A stretch of 64,000 bases of DNA from assembly GCA_933228895.1 (NCBI GenBank), contig OW121848.1:86695470-86759469 (forward strand), written 5' to 3'. Within the stretch, counting starts at the first letter, position 1. Each line of letters begins with the position of its first letter. The position numbers and the translations under genes were made by a program. Positions 1 through 13,278 of this stretch are shown here, one piece after another. The DNA comes from Platycnemis pennipes (lineage: Eukaryota > Arthropoda > Insecta > Odonata > Platycnemididae). The notes beneath the pieces are model-generated. The model was not told where the DNA came from, ran no database searches, and saw only the letters and a program-made list of their open reading frames with translations.

Positions 1-3000
1 AATGAAGATTTATAAAGAGGTATTATCTGGTAACTCAGCACCCTTCAACACTAATTCGAAATTTTATGAGGATAAAGACTATTCCAGGTTTCTTCTGTGC
101 ACCGCCGAAGGTTCATTCGTTGCAATTTAGTTTCATTTTGAATGGGTTCATTCGCAATGAGTCGCAATCGTCTTTCTTCTTTGATGAGTTTAAAAATTGC
201 TGCACATTTTCAGTATATAAGTATTTTTATTCCTGATAGTTCATAGAAAAAATATACATGATTTTTACTTTTCCAATTCATAACAAATGCACTTCCTTGC
301 CGAGTGCTGAAAACTAGTCAAGCTTTACGGGACTAACTAGAAAGGTTCTCAAGATATCTTGGTACTGATAGCTTCCGAACTACGGTGCATGTACTCATTC
401 CATAAAAACATTAAATTAAATATCAAGTGACGCCAAATGCTTCTATGAAAACTTTGAAAAAAATATGTCTTTAATGGAGCTTTTATGCTACATTGACCAT
501 ATTTGGATAAATTTATAATTCCTAAATGTAAGCTATATAAATTAGGACAGGATGAAATAAGAATTAGGATCAGATAAAAAATTATGAGAAATTCATTTGC
601 ACAAACTATAGAGGAAAATTTAATCGTCATAATGCAAAGAATACTTTTTCAAAGTTCAGTTTCCATAAAAATTAAATGTGAGGGAATAAAAAAAAACGAA
701 TCCTGAAAATACTGAAAACTTTGACGAAAATACAAATAGCCAATCAAGACGGGAGCTTCTATTCACGTCTGATCTTATCCGTAAACGTCTTAAGGCGTTT
801 TCAGGATGTTCATGGAGGTGGGAAAACGCTGAGGAATCCGTGGAAATACCAACGCGTGTTCGCTTCCCAACTCGACGCAGACCACACCGTGACGAGAGAT
901 ATGGCCGACGAGAATCTTCTCTGGTGGAGCAATTTAGTTGGCGAGTCCCATCACGGAATTCCGCGATGAAATTAGACGTGCAGTAACCTCGAGTCTCCTC
1001 TGCCCTTCTAAAGAATGTCTGAAATGTTTCTCCATTTCCAAGTCCTTGTAAGTTATGCTTAAGAGCAACACGCTTGAAACCAAATCAAGGCCTGAAAAGC
1101 TTGCCAAGTTTGACCACAATCCTTTCAGGAAAAACTGTAGAAGCCGCATAATTACAAGCCATACATTTTGACCAATTCAGGACAAGAAAATTACTCCAAG
1201 AAGGGGAGACTACCTTGAGCAAAGGAACAAACAGAGGTCATGAATATGGGCACGCGTCTAACTTCAAATCTTCACGAGCTAGCGCGCTCACGTCGACTTG
1301 AAGGGCCAAGAGAATATATTAATAACTATTTCTTTGAGCACAAGTTAAGCAAGATTTATTTTCTTCGAAAAAAATTTCAAATTATCATGACTTTAAAATG
1401 CTGAATATACAGCTCTGTTTATTGGCCTTTAATGAAAACGTTAACACACCTGCTATTAGCGTGATGCATCACAATATTTTGCAAAATGGTAAAATTTATA
1501 AAGTAGTCAGATAAAGTTTTGGAATTCTAGGTATTGTTGAATCTTAAATATTTCAAAGGACCCAAATAATCCCAAATTAACTTTTATTGGCACCACAATA
1601 TTTCAATCAACTTGAATGCATGTTTTTACTATGCATAACGTCAATATTTGGTAACAAGATTTCAACAGTAACCCTTTCATTTTTACGGACTAGTAGGGGA
1701 CTAGTTCTACCTTAAAAAACATGAATTCGCTGTAGGAGAGTTTAGGATAGACACAATAGAAGAGAATAGGAACAATCGAGCAATATTGGGATCGAAAATC
1801 AGTTTGCAAAGGAACAGTTTAAGAGCATGGAATTCATTTATCATAAAAAATATGATAAACACCCTCTGGGTAGCTTTTTCATTCCGGGTGACAGGCCCCC
1901 AAAAATTAATGCGTTCCCATATTAGTGATCAACACATTTGTCAACATTCGAATTTTTTCGTAGATATTAGAGGAAAGTAGGTATTTTACTTGACAGGGAA
2001 TACTTAAAAGGAAATTTTTGGGCACATTTGGGAAAGTCACCAAATTAATCCAAGTACACCACCGGATATGACACCAGGAAGAAAGGAAAAAATACATTAA
2101 ATAGATCTTCACTGTCTATTACACATGGTTAGAAGGAAACTTTAAGAGAATTACATCTGTTGTAGAGAATCAAATAATTAGCCGAATTTACAGTGCATAG
2201 TAAAAAAAACACCCTAAGTTATTGGAAGTACATGCGTAGTCTCTACATAAAAGAGAACCCTATCATGCGAAAATAAAATAAGAATATTAAGATTATCACT
2301 CCAAATTTGACGATGAAACAACATATTTGGTGAAACATTGATAAAACACTGAGAATGATGAATTTAGAATGTGACAGGGTAAATAATTCCATTTTATTGG
2401 ATAATAGATAAGAGAAAATAGGAGATTTTATGCACCTATTAACTCATATATCCGCATGACTTGCCTTTTTCCACTCGATTTATCCACCGCACTGCATCAT
2501 ATACATCGTCCGACGACAGTGAAAGCCAATCATTCCATTAGTGATACGTTTTTTATTATATTCACAGAAAGTATTTTGCAGGGAATGATGATGATGATGT
2601 TGAAACCCGGTGTCGTCTACTCACTCAGCGAAAGACGTTAAGGGATTCACAGTTTTTAAAGCCTAATCTTACGGATAGATTACTGATCCTGGATTCTCCT
2701 CATGGTACTCCAGACATCTTCCAACATCTTGATAATTACCAGAAAAAACTCTCTTTTGCGTCCCAAACAACGGACAAACTACTGTAATTAGTCCCCAGTG
2801 AACCCCTCAAGTGGAAACCGGTATAGGAATGAAAAGTACGCCACTTCTGAGATTCTAACACGGATCCTCGTGATAGGCAGCTGCCTCTCTCGCCACTCAA
2901 TCAAGCCAATCTCCACTTGCTTTGAGGGAGAGGAATTCATAATAAGTATGTGTTACCTAAGCACAACAGAAGAGAGTATTATTTGGAGCTGTTGTTCCAG

Positions 3001-5310
3001 GAATGGAAATGGGATCATCAAGTTCTCAAGTTTAATGTGATTTATTTTGGCCACTTACTTTCCAACTCATCATTAAATCGCTCGCGATATTCAATCACAT
3101 TAGTGAGGGTGAATCAGAAATCAGGTTAAAGACGTGAATTTAAAAAAATATCGTTTCGATGCTTGAGTCTTTTTAGTAGACCTATATTGAAATGTCCCTG
3201 CCGTGGGAAGGTCTGCAAAAATTAACAGCCATTGGCCTATTGTTGGCGATATCTGATGGCACTTCTAAGCCGAATGCATCTTTGAAATCTAGATGCACAA
3301 ATTCAATGGAATGTCATACTATATCATGACATTTCTTCCACTCAGTAGCCAGTGAACGAAACTTAGCAAAATTCTTGGGTCGGGATATCAAAAGGGATTG
3401 CGAGATCGGCGGTTAGCTTTAATATCAAGGCATTTTAAGACTGCTGTGACGAACTAAAGGTGAAATCAGTCGGTGGATGTACTAAACAAGTCACCTTAAA
3501 TTTTTTTTAATTGGAAAAAAATAAAGGTGTTCAATTTGAGACAGGGATGGAGTCTTCGCTCAAGAAGTGGGGAGAATTCGGGTAGGGGAAAGAGACATCT
3601 CGAGGTGAAATCGCTTCGACGTTTAAAAAGGCTGACCAGCCGAAAGGTAGGCATGGAAAGTCCTGCTTTGGGTCCAGGGAGAGATTAATGGTCAGGTTCT
3701 TAAGGGCACAAGAAGGGAGATGAATGGAGTGAGAATAATTTCCTGTTTGCGTGAGGGTGAGCGAGTGCGTGCATTCTTGTGCGCTTCTAGCTCGACCCCT
3801 CGCGGCACGTGGCCCGTGGCATTTCCCGGTTTGTTGACGCGAGTGCGAAAGTAAATAAAACGGACAACGATTGGAAAGACGACGAAGAGACGGGAAGCAG
3901 ACTAGGCTCGTGGATGGGGGAGGTTGAAAATAATGAGAGAAAGATGCCTGGAAGGGTGAGGAGATAGGCAGTTTTCACTTCCTCGTAATTCGCCTTCCCC
4001 CCTCCCCTTCCCAGCTTCCTATGAAAAGACTCCTCGCCTCACCGAGGTACGGTTCCGCGAGCATCTCGATGGAAAAGGGGTGGAAGTGAAAGCTAAGAAG
4101 CCGGGTCCTGGCTCGTGGAATTAGTTGCTAAGATTCCTTTTTTTTACCTCAAAAAAATGGATGGAAGATAAAAGTGAACGCAAGCGGTCGATTTTCTCAC
4201 GCAAGGATTTTCCGGACTTTTTTTACAAGAGTGACAAAGTCGAACCAGTTTCCCAGGCTAAATTGAGTTCGCGATCTCGTTTTATATGTCACATGTCCCC
4301 TTGACACGGGAGACGTGAAAAATGTTCCCATGTCGCCTATCATTTCTGCTCATTTTCGATCCAAATAAATACTCCTGGAGTCTTGAATATTTGCAGAAGA
4401 GTGTGGCATGATAACATATGCGGGCATATTTATGGCATTAATTTCCACCTAATTTATATGTAGATAGTTGCTAAAAACATGCCATGCCATAAAACTGGTC
4501 ACATGAATAATATTTCACATAGGCTTATGAAATACGCTCCTCATTGACGAGACAAATATTATTCACACGCCAAAGGATCTTAAACCAAAATATACACTCA
4601 CCAGGAAATTAAATTTGACCTTCTTTCCATGTTTCTCCATCCACGACCGGCAGGTGAACGACGGTCTGCGATAAATGTGCTGTGGGCCATATTAAAGATA
4701 CCTAAGGGGATAAATTAATTTATAAATAGATAAAACTCTTCAAAAATTATCCATTGTACGAAGTCAAGCCTAATTAGGTTAATAAAAACTATACCTATCT
4801 GAATGAGAAGTAGAAATGAGTGAAGAGGTACTTATAGAATGAAAAGAGGTTGATTTTACTCTGAAAGGGATAATTATGTACTTCAATAAACATCTTTATG
4901 GGTATAATTAGTGCGTTGCTCCCGAATTTTAAAAGTTTAATTCAAAGTAAAAAAATACGCTGTAATGTATTAATTTAATGTTACATAATGAAGACATGCA
5001 ATGTACTGCGGTAACAGAATGTTTCATGTTTATCTATTGCAATGAAAATAATTATCGTTGATAAGAATAAAGGCAGTCTGATCGTTATCTTTCGTCCTGG
5101 TGATATGGCGATGCCAGAATCTCCACTGTAATAATGGTCTGGACAATAATGTATCGTTATATCGTCTTGAATTCAAACTCCTTCAGTACTTCTCCCTTGG
5201 GAAGAGGGCTCAAGCACATAAATGCCAAAAAAAATGACGCCAACGATCATGGCAATATTTCACGCCACAGAAGCAGCCCTTATAAAAATAAAAACAACGG
5301 CTTACTCAGC
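1..5310. other. AT-rich region, no gene recognised
   Basis: This stretch is AT-rich non-coding DNA with frequent stops in all frames and no conserved protein motif. The one part that stands out is about 3560-4110, which has more CpG and G-rich sequence than its surroundings and contains a palindromic E-box CACGTG at 3806-3811 in a GC-rich setting. That could be regulatory, but nothing else supports it. A short ATG trinucleotide run occurs near 2586-2600. Confidence 0.6.
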
Positions 5311-5319
5311 CCCTTCGTC

Positions 5320-5640
5320 ACTATTTTCGGAATTGCTTGGCGCCACCCGCACCCGGCCGGCTCTCAAGGGTTGGCTGTTTGACGACTGGGAAAGGGGGAA
5401 GAGTGTGCTCGGTGGTAGCGGAGAGCGGGATGGCGAAGACACATCCTGTCCCTTATGTCTCCCGCAGGGACCAGGAGATATCCCACCTTAGTGTTCCCTC
5501 GGGATTTCCAGCCTTGGGGGAGAAGAGCCGCGGGGGGAAGATAGGGGATCGAAGGGGGTAGAGCGTGCGTCAACAACCCACGCAAAGTCGAAATGTGAGG
5601 GAGGACGTAGGAAGGATACGGCGATTCCAGCGCCAGCGGA
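5320..5640. other. GC-rich island
   Basis: This is a short, abrupt rise in GC and CpG content inside AT-rich DNA. Several overlapping open frames exist here on both strands, but they look like a by-product of GC-rich, stop-poor sequence and carry no recognisable domain. It could be a CpG island or an old promoter region. No TATA or other core promoter motif is convincing. Confidence 0.35.
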
Positions 5641-7754
5641 AGCTTGGTTCCGAGTCAGGCGATCGACCTCTCAGTATTTCAAGTATCTAGGCTTTTCCTT
5701 ACGTTACCGATTGTCATCGTTTTCAAAGCCTCGGAAGATTATTGAAGAGAAGTATGTGTGCGGTATTCCCAGGCAACAAACATACGGAAATAAGTTGTAG
5801 CGCATCAAATATGCGATCATATTTGCAACTTCGTTATCTGTAGCCCCTCTTACATAATTTAAAGCTCGATTAAGATACTATTCCATTCGATGATATGGAG
5901 GTGGTATGTAAAAATTACATTTTTCATTTCGTAGGGAAATCTATAATATTCCCACATTACTCCTCAAGCCATTTACATCCACGACCAGATTTTCCGTCTG
6001 GCATACGAGTGAAATCAAATTTCTCTTAAAGAGGATACATAGGGAGCTGGGGCAAAAAGTTTAGAAAGTTAAGAGTGGTCCTAATGCTATCATCAATCAG
6101 GCTTAAATTTTGACAAAAAGTGTCATTTTGTTACTTTGCTACAGGTCCTATATTATTAACATTACCTATTAAAAATCAGGGATGATAAATCGAAATAGAA
6201 AACCCATGCGAGTAATATGAATCAATTCCTCAATCTGCTGAAATAGTAGTTATAACTCAAGCCTAATGGTAAATGTGTTTCAAAATTAATTAAATTTCAT
6301 TTAAACTCAAATGACTTCCCGAAACGGAGTTATGGAAATTTTAGATCAATTAATTACCAATTCAAATTTCTGCCCTTTGAATTGATTAATTTAAAAAATC
6401 ACGTGGTCCACACATCTAATTCATCTAACCCTCAGGCCAATCGAAAACCCAATAAGAATGTGAATAGCCACCTTGGAGCTGAATCAGCAGCCGTGGAGTG
6501 AAAAGTCATAAAAGATGAGTACAACTTGTGAAGTCACTTTTGATGCATATTTATGTTAGCATAAAATCACTGAAATGTATTTTTGAATGCAAAGTAATAC
6601 TATTCGCCTCCCTTTGTGAACCATCAGCGTCGTAATTTTCATTTTAAAGGCGCAGCGAGATTAAATTTGACTACTTTCAGGAGGAGGCTCGGAAACGAAG
6701 AATGCATTTATTTTTTTTGATTAGGCCCAAGAGAAAAAACTTGGCTTTGGGTCAAAAAAGCAGTCGAATTATTTTTTTCGTAATTTTTTTAGTAATTCCC
6801 GATCCCAATGGTTTCCAATCATTTTCTCAAAGGGAAGAGGACGATATCCGCCTCCCCAACGCACTCGGAGGCAATCGACGCATGGAAGCAATATCCAGCA
6901 TACATGCTCTCTTCCTACGCCATTATTCCACGAGGGAAAGGGCGAAAATATTTATCGATAACCCACAAAAGCCACGAGTGGAGTGGACCACAGAGGCAGT
7001 CAACATAAAACCATCAACCCTGAGGTCCACATAAAGCACGTTAGATTTCCTTCCCCCCACCAAACTTTTCTTCTCTATGAACCCGCTATTTCAATCCCAC
7101 TCCATTTCCTGTTTCCTCAGCTTAGAGCTGCAACGTGTCGTTTAGATGATCACTCGCCATATGCCGTCAAATACTCACCAGCTCGTATTTTCTTCTCCTA
7201 TGTCGCAAAATCGAAGTTTCACCCCTGCCCTCCCACCTCGATTGTCCACGTCGTTCCCCCTTCCCCCTATTCCCACAGCAACCGCACATTTGGGTGAATT
7301 TTAATTCACCGCCGGCTGACTGTAGTACGACGCCATCCAGTTTCCCCTCACCCATCCTCTAACGCCCTTCCTTGGGCATTATCCCCAGCCAGGCAATCAA
7401 CTCCTGACTGTTGTTTCCGTTTCCAAATTCCTCCCCAACCGCGCATTTTCTGTTCCTCAGCCTCCTTCCGACTCTTTATGAACCTACAAACACACTCGTA
7501 CTCCACAACGTTATTTCACTTTTCTCTCTCCCATCTCTTTCAACTCAATTCAGCCCAGTTCCTTGTATCGCAGGCCAGGAGATTTTTTTTTATTTATTCA
7601 TATACTTTCATATAACCGAAAACAGCACATGTAGCAGAAAAGGCTTTTTGCATAGTAATAATAATATTCATTATTGGTGCGAGATTAACACAAAACTGCC
7701 CTTTCTGCCATGTAATCCCTAAGATCCCTTGCATCGGATACTATAACCAATCAC
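5641..7754. other. AT-rich DNA passing into a C-rich tract, no gene recognised
   Basis: About 5641-7030 is AT-rich and featureless. About 7030-7480 is pyrimidine-rich on the plus strand, with many CCCC and TTCC runs, and resembles the other C-rich islands of this window. Open frames of 60-110 codons here have low-complexity translations and no motif. Confidence 0.5.
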
Positions 7755-7766
7755 ATATGTACAACA

Positions 7767-7885
7767 TAGTTTTGAAGGATGTAAAAGAGAAAAATTACGT
7801 TGATATGAAGAGGTTGGCCAGTAGAAGAATCAAGTGGAGGGCTGAGTCAAACCAATCCTAGGATTGTTGACCGATGATGATGATG
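7767..7885 (+). mobile_element. 5'-truncated RTE-type LINE 3' end
   Basis: This is the last ~119 bp of the same LINE family as 37496-37923. It encodes the final residues of the reverse transcriptase protein (conserved stretches read GVDMKRLA-like and RIKWRAESNQS), then a stop, the non-coding end and a short TGATGA repeat tail. It is flanked by an exact 12-bp direct repeat ATATGTACAACA at 7755-7766 and 7886-7897, as expected for target-primed reverse transcription. Severe 5' truncation is normal for LINEs. The match to the other copies is direct; the RTE clade name is from family knowledge. Confidence 0.85.
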
Positions 7886-7897
7886 ATATGTACAACA

Positions 7898-8006
7898 CAC
7901 ACAACCATGCCCTCCGTGGTGAAAATCCGACCAAAGCGGGACTCTAACCCACGACCCCCAGGAATAGCAGGCGAGGACTTTACGTAACAGCCCCCAGGAC
8001 GGCATT
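7898..8006 (-). mobile_element. tRNA-derived SINE head
   Basis: Read on the minus strand, this has the T-arm of a tRNA: a 5-bp stem GTGGG/CCCGC (7948-7952 with 7936-7940) around a 7-nt TTAGAGT loop. The loop sits in a B-box-like GGTTAGAGTCC, and an A-box-like stretch lies about 40 bp upstream. The rest does not fold as a proper tRNA, so a SINE head fits better than a tRNA gene. The LINE piece at 7767-7885 inserted at its 3' side; that LINE has its own target duplication, so the two are independent. The 3' limit of the SINE is not visible. Confidence 0.55.
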
Positions 8007-9170
8007 TTACTTAATCTGGTAGATTCTTCTCGGTTAAAATTTATTTACCTTCCACACATCAGTTATTCTTGCACTTTAGCTTAGTCACTTTGATCATGAA
8101 GTTGGCTTCTAGCCTAATTAATGGAGGAAAAAAGCAGTTTTTGGAGATACCTTCTCCCGTAGGGTTATTTCGGTATACGTGACGCCCAACTAGATCAAAT
8201 TAGATATCGGATGCAAGGAATGCAACAAAAATATGATGAAAGAAGCATGCCAGATTAAAATCGTCCAATAATTCTAGTTGGTCGTTAAACAGCCACCTTA
8301 TGGAAGATATTTCAATCCATCAGGTTATCTCGTTACGTCCATGCTCCGGTTTTGAACAAAATTATGTTTACAAGTAACAAAGAACATAGTTAATTTCTTC
8401 CCTGTGCTTCATTGCCGATGATCGACCGACCGCCGGTAAAGTGATGTTTTAAGGAGGATTTGCTCATCTTAAAAAATTACTTTACGTTGCATTCATCATA
8501 AAAGATACATGGTTATCAAACGATACATATAACATTCCCCAAAATAAAGTCACCGCAACGCAGAAAAACAGAAATTTAATAACCCAAAACCTGCATATAT
8601 ATCTGATTTCATGCTTGTATGACTCACACTGATTTTACAACACTATGTTTCTTATGTGATTTGATATGACAGGGTACATCCTCAGTGTAAAAATGGAATT
8701 AATTTTAAGAACATCACAATTTCTTGAGTTTGAAGCAGTTTCAAGTCAACAAAAGGAAACATGCTTATCTGAAACTTGGACGAAAATATCCATTTTTTCT
8801 TTTATTGAGTAATATTTAGTAAATTTAAATATATTTTTCAATGCTATTTTCTCACGTAATTAATTTATTAATGTTTAATTGGGGTAGTATACTTTTGTTG
8901 GGGAGATTTGTTTTTGCCGTCGGGAAGAGGGATCGGATAATGTGTTTAAAGAATATTACATTTATATTGGTACTAAATTCCCGGATAAATATTGTGTTTG
9001 GAATAAATTTTCACTAGTCTCCCTCCGGTTTCATCTATCAAAGTCATCAACACTCACTACAGTTCCTCACTGCATTCATCCACCATACTATTGCTATTCA
9101 ACGGCGGACCCTTAGGGCAACCCCCGATCTCCACCCTACAATAAAACCCAAAGCAGCGTAATTAAATCCC
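8007..9170. other. AT-rich region, no gene recognised
   Basis: I see no repeat, RNA gene or coding motif in this stretch. Confidence 0.6.
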
Positions 9171-9174
9171 GAGC

Positions 9175-9900
9175 CGTAAAAATGGTCTCACCCTCAACCG
9201 GGGGCGAAGAGTATCATCTTTTTTATTTTTCCAATCGTCTACTTCCGCAGATTTTAATTACCTTTATGCGCCGCGGTCGGATAATCGCGTTATTCTCCAC
9301 ATTCGGCGAAATGAAGCTTCGAATATTTCATTTGGCACCTAATTTCCATCGGACCGTTTATGGTTTTAAACATTGACCATATTAATACGAATGCTGAGAT
9401 CGCTATTTTTTCCATCATTGCACTAGCTTAATCATTCACACGCTGCACTTTAATGACGTCGTCGTTTGAGCGTCCCCGGGATATGCTTATGTACATCACC
9501 CATGCGTGCAAGGCATTGAACAAATTCAATCGACAGCTCTTCGATTCAATGAGCACATCACCAGAGCAAAGGCGTAGGAAGTAAGCGTATGTATTTGCCT
9601 TTGGGTGCCTTTTGATAGTCAACATTTAATATTCCGATTTACATTGCGCTAAAGCCGCGTTTAGATTTCCAGAAGCATTACTGCCACGTAATCGCGTAAC
9701 GCACCGAATTGCCTTGTGGATAGCTCGCCGCTGCCGCGCGGTCCATGAATTCTGAATCAGACTTTGAATGCACCGTAGACAGAATATTAATCAAAATAAT
9801 TCCCATCAATTCCTTTCACCAACTCGAACCCCTTTCCGTCATACGTGGGGCTAATTCAAAGGCGGGTATTTAATTACGCATATGCACCCGTTTGTATCTC
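9175..9900. promoter_or_regulatory. possible conserved non-coding (enhancer-like) stretch
   Basis: Inside AT-rich DNA this stretch mixes retained CpG dinucleotides (for example around 9269-9312) with clustered TAAT/ATTA homeodomain-type cores, TTTATG motifs and a GACGTC-type half site near 9455. That texture is common in developmental enhancers of arthropods. No coding frame or transposon signature explains it. This is inference from composition only. Confidence 0.2.
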
Positions 9901-12110
9901 ACATTCTGCATCAAAAAGTTGCATTATCGACTGGTAAAAATCAAACATTCCTCCTAAATTATCCTGAGCACGTTATATTGCGAAGCGCATTTGCCTTCAA
10001 ATAAAGGGCACTCCCGATTTTTTTCCGCTCAGCTGTTCGCTGATGCAATAAAGGGAATGGGATTTACGAAATGGTTGGTGGATTGGACGCAAACCGAGGG
10101 GTACCAGGTTTGTATCCTCTCCCCTAAAGGATAATATGATACGGCATTGGCGGTCCGAGCGTCTCTTTTAACTTATGCATTGCAGTAACTGAGCATAATA
10201 CGACGCAAATCACCTTAAAGGTTCCTGGCTTTCTCCAACGAGTACTTACTGCACAAGGAAAGAATTGAAAAATCTGAATTATAATTATTTCAATCCGTGA
10301 TCATTTAAATTTTATGAGTGTCTTAAACGTTCCACTCATGTATGTTATATGCGTTTTATGTTCGAGTATCTAAATTTAAAACACGCATAATACTGCCATG
10401 GCGTGATTAACGTTGCGGATGGAGTGCCAGAGATAAATCCTCAAGAGCCATTTAGCTCAGAGCCGAGAACGAGAAGGCAACACGCAGACCGTTATGCATG
10501 ATACTACCGTGAATATAAAAGTGCACTGCCATTAGCCAGTTTAGACTTCTTAGAGTAGCTGACCTATATGCATGCCAGAGTACGTGATATTAGCATTTTA
10601 TAAAATGGCCTCGTGTGGCCAATACATGAAGTGGATAAGCAACCTAGGACTATAAATACCTCCCAACGTATAAACAACTGTCTTGGAGTTGGCAAAGTCC
10701 CTCATATTTGGCCCTTAAACGTAACAAACCTAAATTCAGCCTTTCACGAAAACCGCATGAACGTGTTACTTCTTCCGAAAGTTGCGGACACCCAGCAATT
10801 TGGTAGCTGTGTTTTCTTTGATCTTGAACAACAGTTAAGCCACTAATTTCAACGATAGCATTAAGGAAATAATTTCGCTTTCTACTTTTATTCTTCTCCT
10901 TTTATCCTGGGATGAGTCATAATATTTACCCATCGAAGGCAAAAAAAATTCTTTTATTTGTAATATAAATAGGATTATCTTCAAGAGAGAATCAAATGTC
11001 GGGTATTGTATACACCTACTTTCACTATTACTATTACTAGGTCATTTGGGATAAATGATGATTTCTTCTTGGTATCCCCAATTTTAGGATAATGACGGGT
11101 GAATATCGATTAAAAGGGACCCCAATAAAGAATGAAATGACCTGCAAAAATGTCTTTCAGAATATAAGCCGCGAGGTCCTAGAATATTTGGGTAGGGACG
11201 GGGTAGGTACATACTATAATGGTGTAACCAATATCTTAAAAAATGTTTCACTTAAACTTTATCCACGGAAATTTAGTTGCAAAAATGATGAGGAACGGTC
11301 CACCTGGAAAAGTAACATATTATGTTAACATAGTATAGTCACTGAAGAAAAGCAAAGATAGTCCAAGGAAGAATCATGTAGCTAGAATAGATTTTACTAG
11401 CTGCTCAAACTGTTATTTCATTTACCCTCAGTTCCAATGGTGCTTTGCACCTTCCAAGGTTATTGGTACTGCCTCGTCTTATGGTCTAGTTATCACATTG
11501 CCTGCCCAAAATTCTACGAGACATTACTCTTGTGCTGTTTTCCAATATAGCTCTTGCAGGCTTGGAGCTAGACAATGTCATTGTATCACCATATCCAATT
11601 TAAAATAAAAATTCAACTACTTTACAAATACGTTAATCAGTTGCGCATATTACAGTGTGTCACACACCGTTAAGGTGTCACCTAATGATGTTAATGCAAC
11701 TCTTCTCTTAATATGCTATCACACAGTTAAGAAATTAGAATCTGCTCTACCAAATTTTACTCAGAGTTGCGGGTAGTTGAACAGAAATGTATTGATCAGC
11801 TGGTGATGACTGCTCCCCATTATATACAGCAACGACAAGCTAGTCATTCATCACTGTGATTCAAGTCCGTTTAACGGTTAGTTTTTACATATCGGTTCGT
11901 TAGAAATAACTATTTCCTAGCTCTTGTCCTCATTTTCAATGTTGTATGTCCTTAAGATGCAAAGAAACTAATGACGGAGCAACAGTGCTTCGTCACCTTT
12001 ATCTGAAAATTAACCTGAATAACGCGAACCATTAAATTCTCTTAAATATCTATTACTGCCTCAACCACCAATTTCACCAACCAAATATCAACGTCAAGTA
12101 AATAATCCCA
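9901..12110. other. AT-rich region, no gene recognised
   Basis: There is no recognisable gene, repeat or RNA in this stretch. Short open frames, such as the 78-codon one at 11092-11328, show no motif. Confidence 0.6.
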
Positions 12111-12119
12111 CGCTCCGTC

Positions 12120-12900
12120 GCACGGAAGTAATTTTCAATTCCCAGCGCTGCTGCTGCAATGGATGTTCATGAATTATGGCACCCTGCTCAAGATGCGGAG
12201 ATTCCAGACCACTCCTTCCCATCCGTTCTTGCGGCCATTTTGGTCGTTCGGTCCCTCCAAGGTTAATCGCGCAATTAGGTGTGGCGGAGACGATAGGATT
12301 TGCCCTTCAGCTTCGATCCCGCGGGGGTCTGATCCTCGCGCTGCCCTTGAGGGAGGATAAGTGGCGGGAGACAGTGAGAGAGCCGGTTCTCTCCTTCGAT
12401 TGTACCCCCCTCCCATTTCGCATCCTCACTCCATCCCTCTCTCTCTCTCTCGCCACTCCCTCCGCCCTTCGGGAACCGCCTTATTCTTCCTCTCCACGAC
12501 GACCGGACTAGATGTTAATGAGAAGTGCGAGCCCGTATGCGTGGAGGAGGAGGAGGAGCACCTTCAATTTACGGTCCTTCCCTGTTAAGACGACCACAGA
12601 TGGGATCCACAATACAAGCGCAAAAAGAATACCTTTCGCTGAGGGAGGGAGGTGGAAGTGGGGGACCGAGACAACGCCCCGGAACAGGTGTACCTGGCGT
12701 ACCCACGGAACTCTCTTGACAAGCGGAGCGGATGCCTTGTGCTCCGAGAGCGGTGATCAGTGGGAGAATAGAGGCCGGGAGGATGGGAGGGGAGGCGCCT
12801 TAGAGGATAGAGGGGGACCCCCAAATGAGGGGTGACTCCAGACATTCAGGCGCCATCGAACACCAACCTACCAAAGTCCTCTCCCACAGTCATGAAGCGG
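12120..12900. other. GC-rich island with CT microsatellite
   Basis: This is a CpG-containing, GC-rich island of ~0.8 kb in AT-rich DNA. It includes a CT dinucleotide run at 12437-12452 and purine-rich tracts near 12540-12560 and 12770-12830. Overlapping open frames on both strands reflect the base composition and have no domain signature. It could be a CpG island tied to an unseen transcription start, but I found no convincing TATA or initiator. Confidence 0.4.
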
Positions 12901-13013
12901 ATTAAATTGAGTCCGGAGGAGCAAATCTGCAACCTCTTCTGAAGCGAAATGAAAGCGATACGGGGTAATGGGTGAAGAGGGCAGCATGTGATATGAATAC
13001 AAATTTCCTTGTA

Positions 13014-13278
13014 ATGACTAAATTAATCAATTTTGAATTTCTACTTCAGCAATATTTTAGCCAATGTCGTAAGTTGGATATGCTGCCGTATGTGAAGTAA
13101 GAGTTGTGGAATTAGTTCATTAATTGTGTTTAACTCCATAGGTTGCATGACTAAATTAATCAATTTTGAATTTCTACTTCATCAATATTTTAGCCATGTC
13201 GTAAGTTGGATATGCTGCCGTATGTGAAGTAAGAGTTGTGGAATTAGTTCATTAATTGTGTTTAACTCCATAGGTTGC
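13014..13278. repeat. 133-bp tandem duplication
   Basis: Copy 1 is 13014-13146 and copy 2 is 13147-13278. They begin with the same ATGACTAAATTAATC and end with the same AGGTTGC, differing by only about two changes (one substitution near the middle and a single-base deletion). Near identity implies a recent local duplication or an assembly artefact. It is non-coding. Confidence 0.9.
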
